A DNA stretch of 64,000 nucleotides from Jidongwangia harbinensis (lineage in GTDB: Bacteria > Actinomycetota > Actinomycetes > Mycobacteriales > Micromonosporaceae): contig NZ_JAIWNC010000013.1 in NCBI RefSeq assembly GCF_020216025.1, forward strand, positions 124,001 to 188,000. The letters run 5' to 3'. The notes under the pieces are model-generated. The model ran no database searches. It saw only the letters and a list, made by a program, of their open reading frames with translations, and had not been told where the DNA came from. Below, in pieces: positions 1 to 8,665 of this stretch (the first letter of the stretch is position 1; each line of letters begins with the position of its first letter). A program made the translations under genes and the position numbers.

Positions 1-441
1 CCGGCCGAACAGGATCGCGTGTCCCTGCGCCGGCACCTGCTCGCCGGTGCCGTCCCAGCCGGCCAGGCCGTCCGTGACGACCAGCGGGGTCAGGGTCAGC
101 GACACCAGCGTGGCCACCCGGTCACCCGGCTTCACCGCCAGCGGCGACGCCGGTCCCACCTCGTCCACGACGCCGATCAGCATGCCGCCCGAGCCGGTCA
201 CCGGGTTGTGCATCTTGCCGTGCGTACCGATGATCTCCAGCACCTCGGCCCGCACCGCGGCGCCGTCACCGCCGTGCTTGTCGGCGAGCTGCCGGAAGCT
301 GGCCGCGTCCAGGTTGAGCCGTTCCACCCGGATCCGGACCTCGTCCGGCCCGAGCGCCGGCGTGGTGTCCAGCCGCCAGGCCGCCTGGGGCAGCACCCCG
401 GCCGGCTCGACCACCCGGGAGATCCCCACGGGAACCGTCAT
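1..441 (-). CDS. kdd: 3,5-diaminohexanoate dehydrogenase, N-terminal part (runs off the left edge)
   Basis: The reverse strand is open from the ATG at 441 to base 1, giving 147 residues that begin MTVPVGISRVVEPAGVL and contain GKMHNPVTGSGGMLIG. I recognise this as the conserved front part of L-erythro-3,5-diaminohexanoate dehydrogenase, which oxidises and deaminates 3,5-diaminohexanoate in the aminomutase route of lysine breakdown; the NAD-binding half lies outside the window. An in-frame ATG at 450 is possible, but the GAGG at about 9 bases favours 441. The gene is divergent from kamA across 129 bases that must hold both promoters, and the pairing with kamA strongly supports the assignment. 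Family recognition is from memory of conserved motifs. Confidence 0.8.
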   Translation of the reverse strand, partial: MTVPVGISRVVEPAGVLPQAAWRLDTTPALGPDEVRIRVERLNLDAASFRQLADKHGGDGAAVRAEVLEIIGTHGKMHNPVTGSGGMLIGVVDEVGPASPLAVKPGDRVATLVSLTLTPLVVTDGLAGWDGTGEQVPAQGHAILFGR

Positions 442-570
442 GCCCACCATCCTCACGTGAAACAGCCTGCCATTCGGCGAGCCAGCCGTAAATCCTCCGG
501 ATCTACGGTTACTGGACCGCAGATTCTCCAGTATCGTCGACGAATCCGATCATCATCGCAGGAGGCTCGC

Positions 571-1932
571 GTGACCATCGCCGAGGCAGCCGGCCAGCCG
601 TACGAGTACCAGCGCCGCACCCTGGTCGAGCCCGACTGGACCCGCTTCCCCGGCTGGCGCGACGTCACCGCCCGGCAGTGGGAATCGGCCCAGTGGCAGC
701 GGGTCAACTGCGTCAAGAACATCAAGCAACTCCGCGCCGTCCTGGGCGACCTCGTCGACGAGACCTTCTACGCCGACCTGGAGACCGACCAGCAGCGCCT
801 GGCCACCATGTCGATGCTGCTACCGCCGCAGATGCTCAACACCATGGTGCCCGACAAAACACCCGATACGGAGTCGTTCTACGCAGACCCCATCCGGCGG
901 TACATGCTGCCCGTCGCCACCGACCGCCACCTCGACTGGCCGTCCCACCCGCACGCCACCCGCGACTCCCTGCACGAGCACGACATGTGGGTCGCCGAGG
1001 GCCTCACCCACCGCTACCCCACCAAGGTGCTCGCCGAACTGCTCTCCACCTGCCCGCAGTACTGCGGGCACTGCACCCGGATGGATCTTGTCGGCAACAG
1101 CACCCCCACGGTCGACAAGCTCAAGCTCACCCTCAAACCGGTCGACCGGTACGACGCCCACCTCGCCTACCTGAAGGCGCACCCCGGCGTCCGGGACGTG
1201 GTCGTCTCCGGCGGCGACGTCGCCAACGTGCCCTGGAAGCAGCTCGAGGCGTACCTCATGGGTCTGCTCTCCGTGCCCACCGTCCGCGACATCCGCCTGG
1301 CCACCAAGGCCCTCGCCGGCCTGCCCCAGCACTGGCTGCAGGGCGACGTGGTGGAAGGGCTGCACCGGGTCGCCATCACCGCCGAACGGCGCGGCGTCAA
1401 CCTGGCCATCCACACCCACGTGAACCACGTCAACTCGCTGACCCCGCTGGTGGCCCGGGCCGCCCGGATGGCCGTCGAGGTCGGCGTGCGCGACGTCCGC
1501 AACCAGGGCGTGCTCATGCGCGGCGTCAACGCCACCGGCAAGGACCTGCTGGACCTCTGCTTCGGACTACAGGGCGAGACCGGCATCCTGCCGTACTACT
1601 TCTACATGTGCGACATGATCCCCAACGCCGAGCACTGGCGCGTGCCGGTCTGGTACGCCCAGCAACTCCAGCACGACATCATGGGCTACCTGCCCGGGTA
1701 CGCCACCCCGCGGATCGTCTGCGACGTCCCGTTCGTCGGCAAGCGCTGGGTGCACATGGTCACCGAGTACGACCGCGAACACGGCATCTCGTACTGGACC
1801 AAGAACTACCGCACCTCGCTCGAAGCCACCGACGACGAGGCGCTCACCAAGCTGTACGCGTACTACGACCCGATCGACACGCTGCCCGACTCCGGCCAGA
1901 AGTGGTGGAGCAAGCAGCTGATCTCCGAGTAG
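571..1932 (+). CDS. kamA: L-lysine 2,3-aminomutase (radical SAM, PLP)
   Basis: The protein has 453 residues and starts at a GTG preceded by GGAGG with 5 bases spacing; the open frame continues upstream but has no better start. It converts lysine to beta-lysine, the first step of lysine degradation through 3,5-diaminohexanoate. The radical-SAM cluster motif CPQYCGHC supplies Cys161, Cys165 and Cys168. The PLP-lysine region reads CDVPFVGKRWVH with Lys391, where the clostridial enzymes have a PGGGGK loop, so this is a diverged branch of the family. Kdd lies divergently next door, so catabolism is more likely than beta-lysine supply for an antibiotic. The remaining pathway genes are not in view and may lie to the left. 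Confidence 0.9.
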   Translation: MTIAEAAGQPYEYQRRTLVEPDWTRFPGWRDVTARQWESAQWQRVNCVKNIKQLRAVLGDLVDETFYADLETDQQRLATMSMLLPPQMLNTMVPDKTPDTESFYADPIRRYMLPVATDRHLDWPSHPHATRDSLHEHDMWVAEGLTHRYPTKVLAELLSTCPQYCGHCTRMDLVGNSTPTVDKLKLTLKPVDRYDAHLAYLKAHPGVRDVVVSGGDVANVPWKQLEAYLMGLLSVPTVRDIRLATKALAGLPQHWLQGDVVEGLHRVAITAERRGVNLAIHTHVNHVNSLTPLVARAARMAVEVGVRDVRNQGVLMRGVNATGKDLLDLCFGLQGETGILPYYFYMCDMIPNAEHWRVPVWYAQQLQHDIMGYLPGYATPRIVCDVPFVGKRWVHMVTEYDREHGISYWTKNYRTSLEATDDEALTKLYAYYDPIDTLPDSGQKWWSKQLISE

Positions 1933-1945
1933 GGCGACCGCCCGG

Positions 1946-2137
1946 TCAGCTGAACGCGTCCCGCACGTCGCGGCCGGCGTCCTTCACGTGCTCACCGGCC
2001 TGCTTGGCATGCGCGGCCGTCTCCTGCGCCTGCCCCTCGGCGACCAGGCGCTCGTTGTCCGTGGCGTCGCCGATGCCCTGCTTCGCCTTGCCGGTCAGTT
2101 CGTCGGCCTTGTTCTTGGCCTTGTCCGAGAAGCTCAT
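1946..2137 (-). CDS. CsbD-like stress protein
   Basis: This 63-residue protein begins MSFSDKAKNKADELTGKAKQ, the hallmark of the CsbD family (small hydrophilic proteins induced in general stress; exact role unknown). The sequence is Lys/Ala/Glu/Asp rich and predicted to form an amphipathic helix. The start is fixed by GGAGGT 5 bases before the ATG; a longer frame upstream has no support. It stands alone, tail-to-tail with kamA only 13 bases away. Confidence 0.88.
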   Translation of the reverse strand: MSFSDKAKNKADELTGKAKQGIGDATDNERLVAEGQAQETAAHAKQAGEHVKDAGRDVRDAFS

Positions 2138-2255
2138 CGTCAACCTCCATGCTCGGCACCCGAATGTGCCCGCGTCGCCGGGTGGCAAAACCGGTCCGGT
2201 GACGCGGTGCACCGCGTCTCAGGCGTCCTAGGATACCAGTCTGTAGGCTTGGATC

Positions 2256-2978
2256 ATGGATGACCGCTCCGCACACGCGCTCTCGTTCGGACCCGCCGCG
2301 CACCGCTACGAACGCGGCCGGCCGCCGTACCCCACCGCCGCCCTCGACTGGCTGCTGCCCGACGGCGCGCCGCGGGTGCTCGACCTCGGGGCCGGCACCG
2401 GCAAGCTGACCCGGCAGATCCACGCCCGCGGCCTGCCGGTCACCGCCGTCGACCCGTCCGAGGGCATGCTCGCTGAGCTGCGCCGCGTCCTGCCCGACGT
2501 ACCGGCCCACCTCGGCAGCGCGGAACGCATCCCGCTGAGCGACGACAGCGTGGACGCGGTCGTGGTGGCGCAGGCCTGGCACTGGATGGACCCGGTGCGC
2601 GCCCCCGCCGAGATCGCCCGGGTCCTCTCCCCCGGCGGCCGGCTCGGCCTGGTCTGGAACCTGCGCGACCGGGCCACCGACTGGGTCGGCCGGCTGGACC
2701 GGATCATCGGCACCGCCGAGGACCAGCTCAGCCCACGCATCGGCCCGCCGTTCGGTCCGGCCGAGACGCGCGAGTTCCGCTGGACGCACCGCCTCGGGCC
2801 GGACCAGTTGCTCGACCTGGTCGCCTCCCGCAGCAACGTCATCCTGCTGCGCAGCGACGAACGCGCGGCCGTGCTGGCGCAGGTGCGGCAGATGCTGATC
2901 ACCCACCCGGACCTGGTCGGGCGCACCGAGTTCGAGCTGCCGTACGTCACCCTGGGTGTGCGCGCCTCACTCGCCTGA
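2256..2978 (+). CDS. Class I SAM-dependent methyltransferase
   Basis: The 240-residue protein has a Rossmann methyltransferase fold: motif I is RVLDLGAGTGKLT (about residues 40-52), the acidic post-I residue is in VTAVDPSEGML, and motif IV/post-motif is VVVAQAWHWMDP. The FGPAAHRYERGRPPYP N-terminus is typical of the Methyltransf_11 group that acts on small molecules; the substrate cannot be read from the sequence. The gene is monocistronic and its last 12 bases overlap the end of the convergent phosphotransferase gene. Confidence 0.85.
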   Translation: MDDRSAHALSFGPAAHRYERGRPPYPTAALDWLLPDGAPRVLDLGAGTGKLTRQIHARGLPVTAVDPSEGMLAELRRVLPDVPAHLGSAERIPLSDDSVDAVVVAQAWHWMDPVRAPAEIARVLSPGGRLGLVWNLRDRATDWVGRLDRIIGTAEDQLSPRIGPPFGPAETREFRWTHRLGPDQLLDLVASRSNVILLRSDERAAVLAQVRQMLITHPDLVGRTEFELPYVTLGVRASLA

Positions 2979-3728
2979 CAGGGCCTGCCGCCAGACGTCG
3001 CGGTGCGCGGACACGTAGTCGGCGGCACCCTGCCAGCGGTCGCCGTGGCCCTCGTCCCAGAGCCGCGCCCAGGGTTGCTCGCCGGTGGCCGAGGCGCGCC
3101 GCAGCAGGTCCGCCATGGCCCGGGTGCGCCGGGCCAGCATCGCCGGTAACGCCACCCGGCCGGCCGGACCGAGCCGGTAGCCGTCGATCACCGCGCGCAG
3201 CCGCACCGCGTCCGCGGCCGGGTCGCCGCCCGCCACCAGCGGGGCGAACGTCTGCGCCAGGTACGCCAGGTCCCACAGCCGGGTCCCGGGGGCGGCGGCG
3301 TCCCAGTCGACGAAGACCCAGCGGTCGCCGTCGCGGATCAGGTTCCACGGCGCCAGGTCCTGGTGGCAGATCAGGTCGGTGCCGTCGGCCGGGATGGCGC
3401 AGTCCCACCGGGCGCCGGGCGGCGGGACGAAGCCGGCCGACACGTCGTGCAGATCCCGGACCAGGGCGCCGAGCCGGTGCAGGTCGGCGGCCGTCATCGG
3501 GGGCTGCCGGTCGGCCGGTGTGCCGGGCACGTACTCGAGGATCTGGCGACCCTGGGCGTCGCGGCCGGTGACCCGGGGCGCGGCCGGAAAGCCCGCGGCC
3601 TCGAGGTGCCGCAGGTACGCGTGGACGGACGGCGTGGCGGCCGTCCACGGCTTGCGGACCGTGTCGCCGCTGCGGACCACGCTGTCGGCGACGTTGCCGC
3701 CGGTCAGTGGCTCCTCCGGGGGCGTCAG
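2967..3728 (-). CDS. Aminoglycoside phosphotransferase (APH) family protein
   Basis: The protein is a kinase-like phosphotransferase of about 253 residues. The catalytic Brenner motif reads ICHQDLAPWNLI and the metal-binding Asp sits in WVFVDWDAAAPG. The N-terminal LTGGNVADSVVRSG corresponds to the nucleotide loop in this subfamily. The start is uncertain: the frame has no ATG at the right place. The best candidate is a CTG at 3728 whose TG is shared with the TGA of the preceding small gene, which suggests translational coupling; a GTG at 3680 would lose part of the loop. Members phosphorylate aminoglycosides, choline or other small alcohols, and the substrate here is unknown. Confidence 0.8.
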   Translation of the reverse strand: MTPPEEPLTGGNVADSVVRSGDTVRKPWTAATPSVHAYLRHLEAAGFPAAPRVTGRDAQGRQILEYVPGTPADRQPPMTAADLHRLGALVRDLHDVSAGFVPPPGARWDCAIPADGTDLICHQDLAPWNLIRDGDRWVFVDWDAAAPGTRLWDLAYLAQTFAPLVAGGDPAADAVRLRAVIDGYRLGPAGRVALPAMLARRTRAMADLLRRASATGEQPWARLWDEGHGDRWQGAADYVSAHRDVWRQALSGE

Positions 3729-3907
3729 CCGGCCCCGCCGGCGCGCAGCTGGTACTCCTCCTCGCTGCCGACGGCCGGCCGGGACACGGCCTGCACCACC
3801 GGCTGCACCGGCACCATCTCGTCCTGGGTGATCCGGGCCGGCAGGCGACGGAACTTCGCCCGCGGGTCCATGTCCGTCCGCAGATCCACGTCCGTCCGCT
3901 GCTCCAT
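3725..3907 (-). CDS. Small hypothetical protein (60 aa), coupled to the APH gene
   Basis: A 60-residue polar protein starting MEQRTDVDLRTDMDPRAKFRRLPARITQDEMVPVQP. It has no membrane segment, no cysteine and no recognised domain. Alternative starts are ATG 3943 and ATG 3871; none has a clear ribosome binding site. Its stop overlaps the proposed CTG start of the phosphotransferase gene, and third positions are strongly G/C, which supports real coding. I do not recognise a function. Confidence 0.55.
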   Translation of the reverse strand: MEQRTDVDLRTDMDPRAKFRRLPARITQDEMVPVQPVVQAVSRPAVGSEEEYQLRAGGAG

Positions 3908-3956
3908 GGTGATCAGGATACGGCCCCAGGTCACCGGCCACATCCCCTAAACCGTC

Positions 3957-4445
3957 CTAGGATGAAGGCTCCTGGATGCGGGGCGGGCGGTTCTCGTACG
4001 GCGTGGACAGGACCACCGTGGTGCGGGTGGTGACGTTCGCGGCGGTCCGGATCTCCTGCAGCAGCCGCTCCAGGTCGGCGGGGCTGGCCACCCGTACCAG
4101 CAGCAGGTAGAAGTCCTCCCCGGCCACCGAGTAGCAGGAGTCGATCTCGGCGAGATGCGCCAGCCGCTCCGGGGCGTCGTCCGGCTGCGACGGGTCGAAC
4201 GGCCGGATCGCCACGAACGCGGTCAACGGCAGGCCGAGAGCCTCGTACGACACCCGGCCGGTGTAGCCCTTGATCACCCCGCGCTGCTCGAGGCGGCGTA
4301 CCCGCTGGTGTACCGCCGACACGCTGAGCCCGACCCGTTCCGCCAGATCCGTGTACGACAGCCGCCCGTCCGCGGTGAGGGCGGCCACGATCGCCCGGTC
4401 GATCTCTTCCACGGGCGACACACTACTGGCCCGGCGATCAGCCAC
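3957..4445 (-). CDS. Lrp/AsnC-family transcriptional regulator
   Basis: The 162-residue protein has an N-terminal winged helix (IVAALTADGRLSYTDLAERVGLS, then a recognition helix in VSAVHQRVRRLEQRG) and a C-terminal RAM/ligand domain (VTTRTTVVLSTPYE). These proteins form dimers to octamers and usually answer to amino acids. The GTG start overlaps the stop of the acyl-CoA dehydrogenase gene by 8 bases, so the two are co-transcribed and probably coupled; two further in-frame GTGs (4421, 4412) are possible starts. With kamA/kdd close by, an amino-acid or branched-chain catabolic signal is plausible but not shown. Confidence 0.9.
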   Translation of the reverse strand: MADRRASSVSPVEEIDRAIVAALTADGRLSYTDLAERVGLSVSAVHQRVRRLEQRGVIKGYTGRVSYEALGLPLTAFVAIRPFDPSQPDDAPERLAHLAEIDSCYSVAGEDFYLLLVRVASPADLERLLQEIRTAANVTTRTTVVLSTPYENRPPRIQEPSS

Positions 4446-5580
4446 GGGTCAGCGCACGGCTGATCACCATCCGCTGGATCTGGTTGGTGCCCTCCACGAT
4501 CTGCAGCACCTTGGCCTCCCGGAACCAGCGCTCGACCGGGTGGTCCGCGACGTAGCCGTACCCGCCGAGCACCTGCACCGCGTCCGTGGTGACCCGCATG
4601 GCCGCGTCCGTGGCGAACAGCTTCGCCTTCGCCGCCTCGGTGGAGAACGGCCGCCCGGCGTCCTTGAGCCGCGCCGCCGCCAGGGTCAGCGCCCGCGCCG
4701 CCGACACCTGGGTGGCCATGTCGGCCAGCAGGAACCCGACGCCCTGGAACTCGGCGATCGGGCGGCCGAACTGCTCGCGCTCCCGGGCGTACCCGGCGGC
4801 GTAGTCCACCGCGGCCTGGGCCAGCCCCACCGCGCACGCGGCGATGCCCAGCCGGCCCGAGTCCAGCGCCTGCATGGCGATCCGGAAACCGGTGCCCTCG
4901 CCGCCGACCAGCCGGTCCGCGGGGATCCGGGCGCCGTCCAGCACGATCTGCGCCGGCGCCGCGGACCGCATGCCCATGGTCCGCTCCGGCGCCTGCGGGA
5001 TCAGGCCGGGCGTGTCGGCGTCCGCGAACAGGCAGGAGATGCCGGAGGCGCCCGGGCCGCCGGTGCGGCAGAAGATGTTGTAGAAGTCCGCGTGGCCGCC
5101 GTGGGTGATCCACGCCTTGGTGCCGTCGAGAACGAAGTCGTCGCCGTCGCGCACGGCGCGGGTGGTCAGCGCCGCGGCGTCCGACCCGCCCTGCGGCTCG
5201 GACAGGCAGTAGGCGCCGAGTAGGTCGCCGCCGAGCAGGTCGGGCAGCAGCTTGCGCTGGCGTTCGGTGCCGTGCGCGGCGACCGGGAAGCAGGACAGCG
5301 TGTGCACGCTGACCGCTTCCGCGATGCCCAGCCAGGAGCCGGCCAGGATCTCCAGGACCTGCAGATACACCTCGTACGGCTGGCCGCCGCCGCCGTCCGC
5401 CTCCGGGTACGGCAGGCCGAGCAGGCCGGCCCGGCCGACGGTGCGGATGATCTCGCGCGGGAACTCGCCGCGAGCCTCGAAGTCGGACACCCGGGGCGCC
5501 AGCTCGCCGGTGGCGAGTTCCTGGGTCAGGCCGAGCAGGTCGGAGGCTTCCTCCGTGGGCAGGATCCGGTCCACCGTCAT
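4438..5580 (-). CDS. Acyl-CoA dehydrogenase
   Basis: The 380-residue flavoprotein shows the family signatures YCLSEPQGGSDAAAL (FAD/substrate loop) and QVLGGYGYVADHPVERWFREAK near the C-terminus, which holds the usual IVEGTNQIQRMVISR end. It oxidises acyl-CoA to enoyl-CoA and passes electrons to ETF. The catalytic Glu position is consistent with the short/branched-chain group, but the substrate is not determined. Start chosen at ATG 5580 (MTVDRILPTEE); an upstream ATG at 5619 would place the palindrome at 5592-5603 inside the gene. The Lrp-type gene follows with an overlap. Confidence 0.9.
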   Translation of the reverse strand: MTVDRILPTEEASDLLGLTQELATGELAPRVSDFEARGEFPREIIRTVGRAGLLGLPYPEADGGGGQPYEVYLQVLEILAGSWLGIAEAVSVHTLSCFPVAAHGTERQRKLLPDLLGGDLLGAYCLSEPQGGSDAAALTTRAVRDGDDFVLDGTKAWITHGGHADFYNIFCRTGGPGASGISCLFADADTPGLIPQAPERTMGMRSAAPAQIVLDGARIPADRLVGGEGTGFRIAMQALDSGRLGIAACAVGLAQAAVDYAAGYAREREQFGRPIAEFQGVGFLLADMATQVSAARALTLAAARLKDAGRPFSTEAAKAKLFATDAAMRVTTDAVQVLGGYGYVADHPVERWFREAKVLQIVEGTNQIQRMVISRALTRG

Positions 5581-5591
5581 GCCCGTGAGCT

Positions 5592-5603
5592 TAACGAACG
5601 TTA
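5592..5603. promoter_or_regulatory. Inverted repeat TAACG-AA-CGTTA, candidate operator
   Basis: A perfect 5-bp inverted repeat with a 2-bp spacer lies 11 bases upstream of the acyl-CoA dehydrogenase start. AT-rich palindromes stand out in this GC-rich DNA, and TetR-type regulators of acyl-CoA metabolism often bind sites of this kind. No TetR gene is adjacent, so the regulator is unknown. Confidence 0.4.
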
Positions 5604-5662
5604 GGTGGCCGCGCGTCATGCCGGTGCTGGGTCGGCGGCCGGATCTGTGCCAGGCTGCTCGC

Positions 5663-6580
5663 GTGACCGATCGACCGCTACTCGCCGTGGACGCGCCCAG
5701 CCTCTACTTCCGGGCCTTCCACGGTATCCCGGAGAACGCCGCCCGCACCGACGCCGGTGAGCCGGTCAACGCGATCCGCGGCTTCCTCGACATGATCGCC
5801 CAGCTGGTCCGCACCCGCCGCCCGGACCGGGTGGTGTGCGCCCTGGACGCGGACTGGCGGCCGGCCTGGCGGGTCGAGCTGGTGCCGTCGTACAAGCGGC
5901 ACCGGGTCGCGCACGGCGACGTCGAGGAGGTCCCGGCCTCCCTGGAACGCCAGGTCCCGGTGCTGCTCGAGGTCCTCGAGGCGGTCGGCATCCCGGCGTT
6001 CGGAGTGGCCGGGTACGAGGCCGACGACGTGCTCGGCACGCTGGCCACCACGCAGCCGGCGCCGGTCGAGGTGGTCTCCGGCGACCGGGACCTGTTCCAG
6101 CTCGTCGACGACGAGCGCGGCGTGCGGCTGCTGTATTGCGGCCGCGGCGTGGCCAAACTGGAGGACAGCGACAACGCGCTGGTGGAGCGGAAGTACGGCG
6201 TGCCGGCCCGCTGGTACGCGGACTTCGCGGCGATGCGCGGCGACCCCAGCGACGGGCTGCCCGGCGTGCCCGGCGTGGGCGAGAAGACCGCGGCCCGGCT
6301 GATCAACCGGTACGGCGGCATCGAGGAGATCCTGGCCGCGCTGGACGACCCGGAGGCCGGGTTCGCGCCCGGGCTGCGCGCCAAGCTCAAGAACTCCGAG
6401 GAATACCTGATCAAGGCGCTGCCGGTGTGCCGGGTGGCCCGGGACGTGGCGCTGCCGCCGTTCGACGCGGCGCTGCCGTCCGCCCCGGAGGATCCGGACC
6501 GGCTGCTCGCGCTGGCCCAGCGGTGGAACCTGGCCGGCTCGGCCCGGCGCCTGGTGGACGCGCTGGCCGGCCCGGGCTGA
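5663..6580 (+). CDS. 5'-3' exonuclease (FEN/PolA-N like)
   Basis: The 305-residue protein is a stand-alone homologue of the 5' nuclease domain of DNA polymerase I. The metal ligands sit in LLAVDAPSLYFRAFHG, CALDADWRP, GYEADDVLGTL and VSGDRDLFQLV, and the DNA-binding helix-3-turn-helix reads DGLPGVPGVGEKTAARLI. Actinobacteria carry such extra copies for flap or RNA-primer removal. The GTG at 5663 starts MTDRPLLAVD exactly where the family begins; the open frame upstream is not used. It is monocistronic and head-to-head with the acyl-CoA dehydrogenase gene. Confidence 0.9.
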   Translation: MTDRPLLAVDAPSLYFRAFHGIPENAARTDAGEPVNAIRGFLDMIAQLVRTRRPDRVVCALDADWRPAWRVELVPSYKRHRVAHGDVEEVPASLERQVPVLLEVLEAVGIPAFGVAGYEADDVLGTLATTQPAPVEVVSGDRDLFQLVDDERGVRLLYCGRGVAKLEDSDNALVERKYGVPARWYADFAAMRGDPSDGLPGVPGVGEKTAARLINRYGGIEEILAALDDPEAGFAPGLRAKLKNSEEYLIKALPVCRVARDVALPPFDAALPSAPEDPDRLLALAQRWNLAGSARRLVDALAGPG

Positions 6581-6601
6581 GCCCGGGCCGGTTCCCGCGG
6601 G

Positions 6602-8569
6602 TCAGCGCAGGCCGTTGCGCCGGGCGACCAGGACCGCCAGGTCCGGGTCGTCGGAGATCAGGCCGTCCACACCCAGGTCGATCACGCGCTGCATGATCGC
6701 CGCGTCGTTGATCGTGTACGGCACCACCGTCAGGCCGTACCGGCGTTGCAGCACCGGGACCGGCGGGCCGGCGAAGTACTCCGGGTGCCGGCGCAGGTAC
6801 CAGTCCGGGTCCGCCACCACGGGCTGGGCCGGGTCGTGCACCTGCCAGTTCGCCGACACCGTACCGGCGCCGGCGGCCCGCACCAGAGCGCCCAGGTCCC
6901 GGTGGTCCCACCAGTCCAGGCCGCCGGTCCACGGGCTGCGCACCGACGGGTCGCCGTACACCGCCCGCAGGGAGCACTCGTCGGCGAGCGAACGGCACTC
7001 GGCCCGGCCGTACTGCCACACCAGCGCCACCGTGGCGATGCGCGGCGCGAGCTTGCGGGACAGCCGGATGGTGCGCCAGTCGAAGGACTGGATGGTGGCC
7101 CGGGACGCGAAGCCGGCCGCGGTGATCGCCCGGGTGAGCTTGGCCGCGAACGTGCCGGGGCCGACCGTGTCGTCCGGCGTGACCGGGCTGAGCTTGGTCT
7201 CGATGTTGAGGCGGACGTCGGTGCGGCCGCTGGCCCGGACCGCGGCGAACACCTCGTCCAGCGTCGGGATCCGCGCGCCGGGCACGGGCTGCTGCGCGGG
7301 GAACTCGGGCAGCGTCCGGGAGCCGCAGTCGACGGTCCGGAGCTGGGCCAGCGTCAGGTCGTGGACGAGCCGGCCGACGTAGCGGCCGGCGCCGGTGTCG
7401 GTGCAGCGGGCCGGGTCGACCGTGCGGTCGTGGGTGACCACGAGGACCCCGTCGCGGGTGACGCCGGTGTCCAGCTCCAGCGTGGACACGTCCGGGTCGG
7501 CCAGCGAGCGGCGGAACGCGGCCAGGGTGTTCTCCGGAACGGCGGCCCGGCCGCCGCGGTGCGCCTGGATGTCGAACGGGGAGGCGTACGCCCGGGGCAG
7601 CGGGCGGCCCAGCGCGGCGAGGACGCCGCGCAGCCGGTCCGGGTAATCGGTGATCAGGCCGTCCACGCCCAGCGCGATCAGGTCGCGCATCACGGCCGGC
7701 TCGTTCACCGTCCACGGCACCACCTCGATGCCGTGCCGGTGCGCCCGCCGGACCAGGTCCCGGGTGACGTACGGGTCGTAGCCACCGCCGGCGCGCGGCC
7801 AGCCGTACACCGGGGAGAACGCGTCCGCGCCGAACGACCGGACCGCCGCCACCGGGTCACCGCCGAAGTCGTCGATGTCCAGCCCGCCGAGCCACGGCGA
7901 CCGGCCGGGCTGCCCGGTCTGCAGGAAGTCGCGGTTGGTCAGCGCCACGATCGGCAGCCGCGGCGCGACCCGGCGCATCAGCATCAGCGCGCCCCAGTCG
8001 AAGCTCTGCACGGTCACCTGGCGGGCCAGCCCGGCGCGGCCCACCTCGGCGGCGACCACCCGGACGAACCGCTCGCGCGGCGCGGTCTCGGCCGGCGCGC
8101 CGGCCTCCACCTTGGTCTCCACGTTCAGCGTCACGCCGCTCGCCCGGTACCGGCGCACCAGGTCGAACACCTCGCGCAGCAGCGGCATCCCGGCGCCCGG
8201 CACGTCCACCCGTCCGGGTGAGGGCGCCGCCGGCGTGCCGCAGTCGAACGTGCGGATCTGGGCGAGCGTCAGGTCCTTGACGTACCGGCCGGCGTACTCG
8301 GTGTCGCACTTGCGGCCGTCCACCCGGCGGTCGTGGGTGACCACCGCGTGACCGTCCCGGGTGATCTGCACGTCCAGTTCCAGCGTGCTGACGCCGAGGC
8401 GCAGCGCGTGGCCGAAGGCGGCGAGCGTGCTCTCCGGGCGCAGGCCCAGGCCGCCGCGGTGGGCCTGCAGGTCGAACGGTCGGGAGGCGGTCGCCGGGGC
8501 CGGCGCGACGAGCACCGCGGCCGCCACCGCCACTGCCGCGACCGCCGCGTTCACACGTGTCCAAGACAT
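6602..8569 (-). CDS. Secreted tandem-domain glycerophosphodiester phosphodiesterase
   Basis: A 655-residue protein with an Ala/Val-rich signal peptide (about residues 1-28) and two complete GDPD TIM-barrel domains, roughly 30-315 and 335-650. Each begins with an HRGG motif (DLQAHRGGLGLRPES and DIQAHRGGRAAVPEN), followed by the LELD acidic pair and a THDR motif, and each ends with a PWTVNEP/PYTINDA strand and a VDGLI-DxPD turn. GDPDs hydrolyse glycerophosphodiesters such as glycerophosphocholine to glycerol-3-phosphate and an alcohol. Both copies keep the catalytic His and Glu residues, so both may be active. Start MSWTRV was chosen over an ATG 24 bases upstream because of the spacing of the CAGG sequence. 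The duplication is internal and old. Confidence 0.9.
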   Translation of the reverse strand: MSWTRVNAAVAAVAVAAAVLVAPAPATASRPFDLQAHRGGLGLRPESTLAAFGHALRLGVSTLELDVQITRDGHAVVTHDRRVDGRKCDTEYAGRYVKDLTLAQIRTFDCGTPAAPSPGRVDVPGAGMPLLREVFDLVRRYRASGVTLNVETKVEAGAPAETAPRERFVRVVAAEVGRAGLARQVTVQSFDWGALMLMRRVAPRLPIVALTNRDFLQTGQPGRSPWLGGLDIDDFGGDPVAAVRSFGADAFSPVYGWPRAGGGYDPYVTRDLVRRAHRHGIEVVPWTVNEPAVMRDLIALGVDGLITDYPDRLRGVLAALGRPLPRAYASPFDIQAHRGGRAAVPENTLAAFRRSLADPDVSTLELDTGVTRDGVLVVTHDRTVDPARCTDTGAGRYVGRLVHDLTLAQLRTVDCGSRTLPEFPAQQPVPGARIPTLDEVFAAVRASGRTDVRLNIETKLSPVTPDDTVGPGTFAAKLTRAITAAGFASRATIQSFDWRTIRLSRKLAPRIATVALVWQYGRAECRSLADECSLRAVYGDPSVRSPWTGGLDWWDHRDLGALVRAAGAGTVSANWQVHDPAQPVVADPDWYLRRHPEYFAGPPVPVLQRRYGLTVVPYTINDAAIMQRVIDLGVDGLISDDPDLAVLVARRNGLR

Positions 8570-8665
8570 GCCCGCAACCTGCCGGGACGGCATGGCCGGA
8601 CGGTGAACGCCGGGCTAATCCGCGGCGAAGCTGAGAGCGAGGAGTTTCCGCGGCATGACGGGTCG

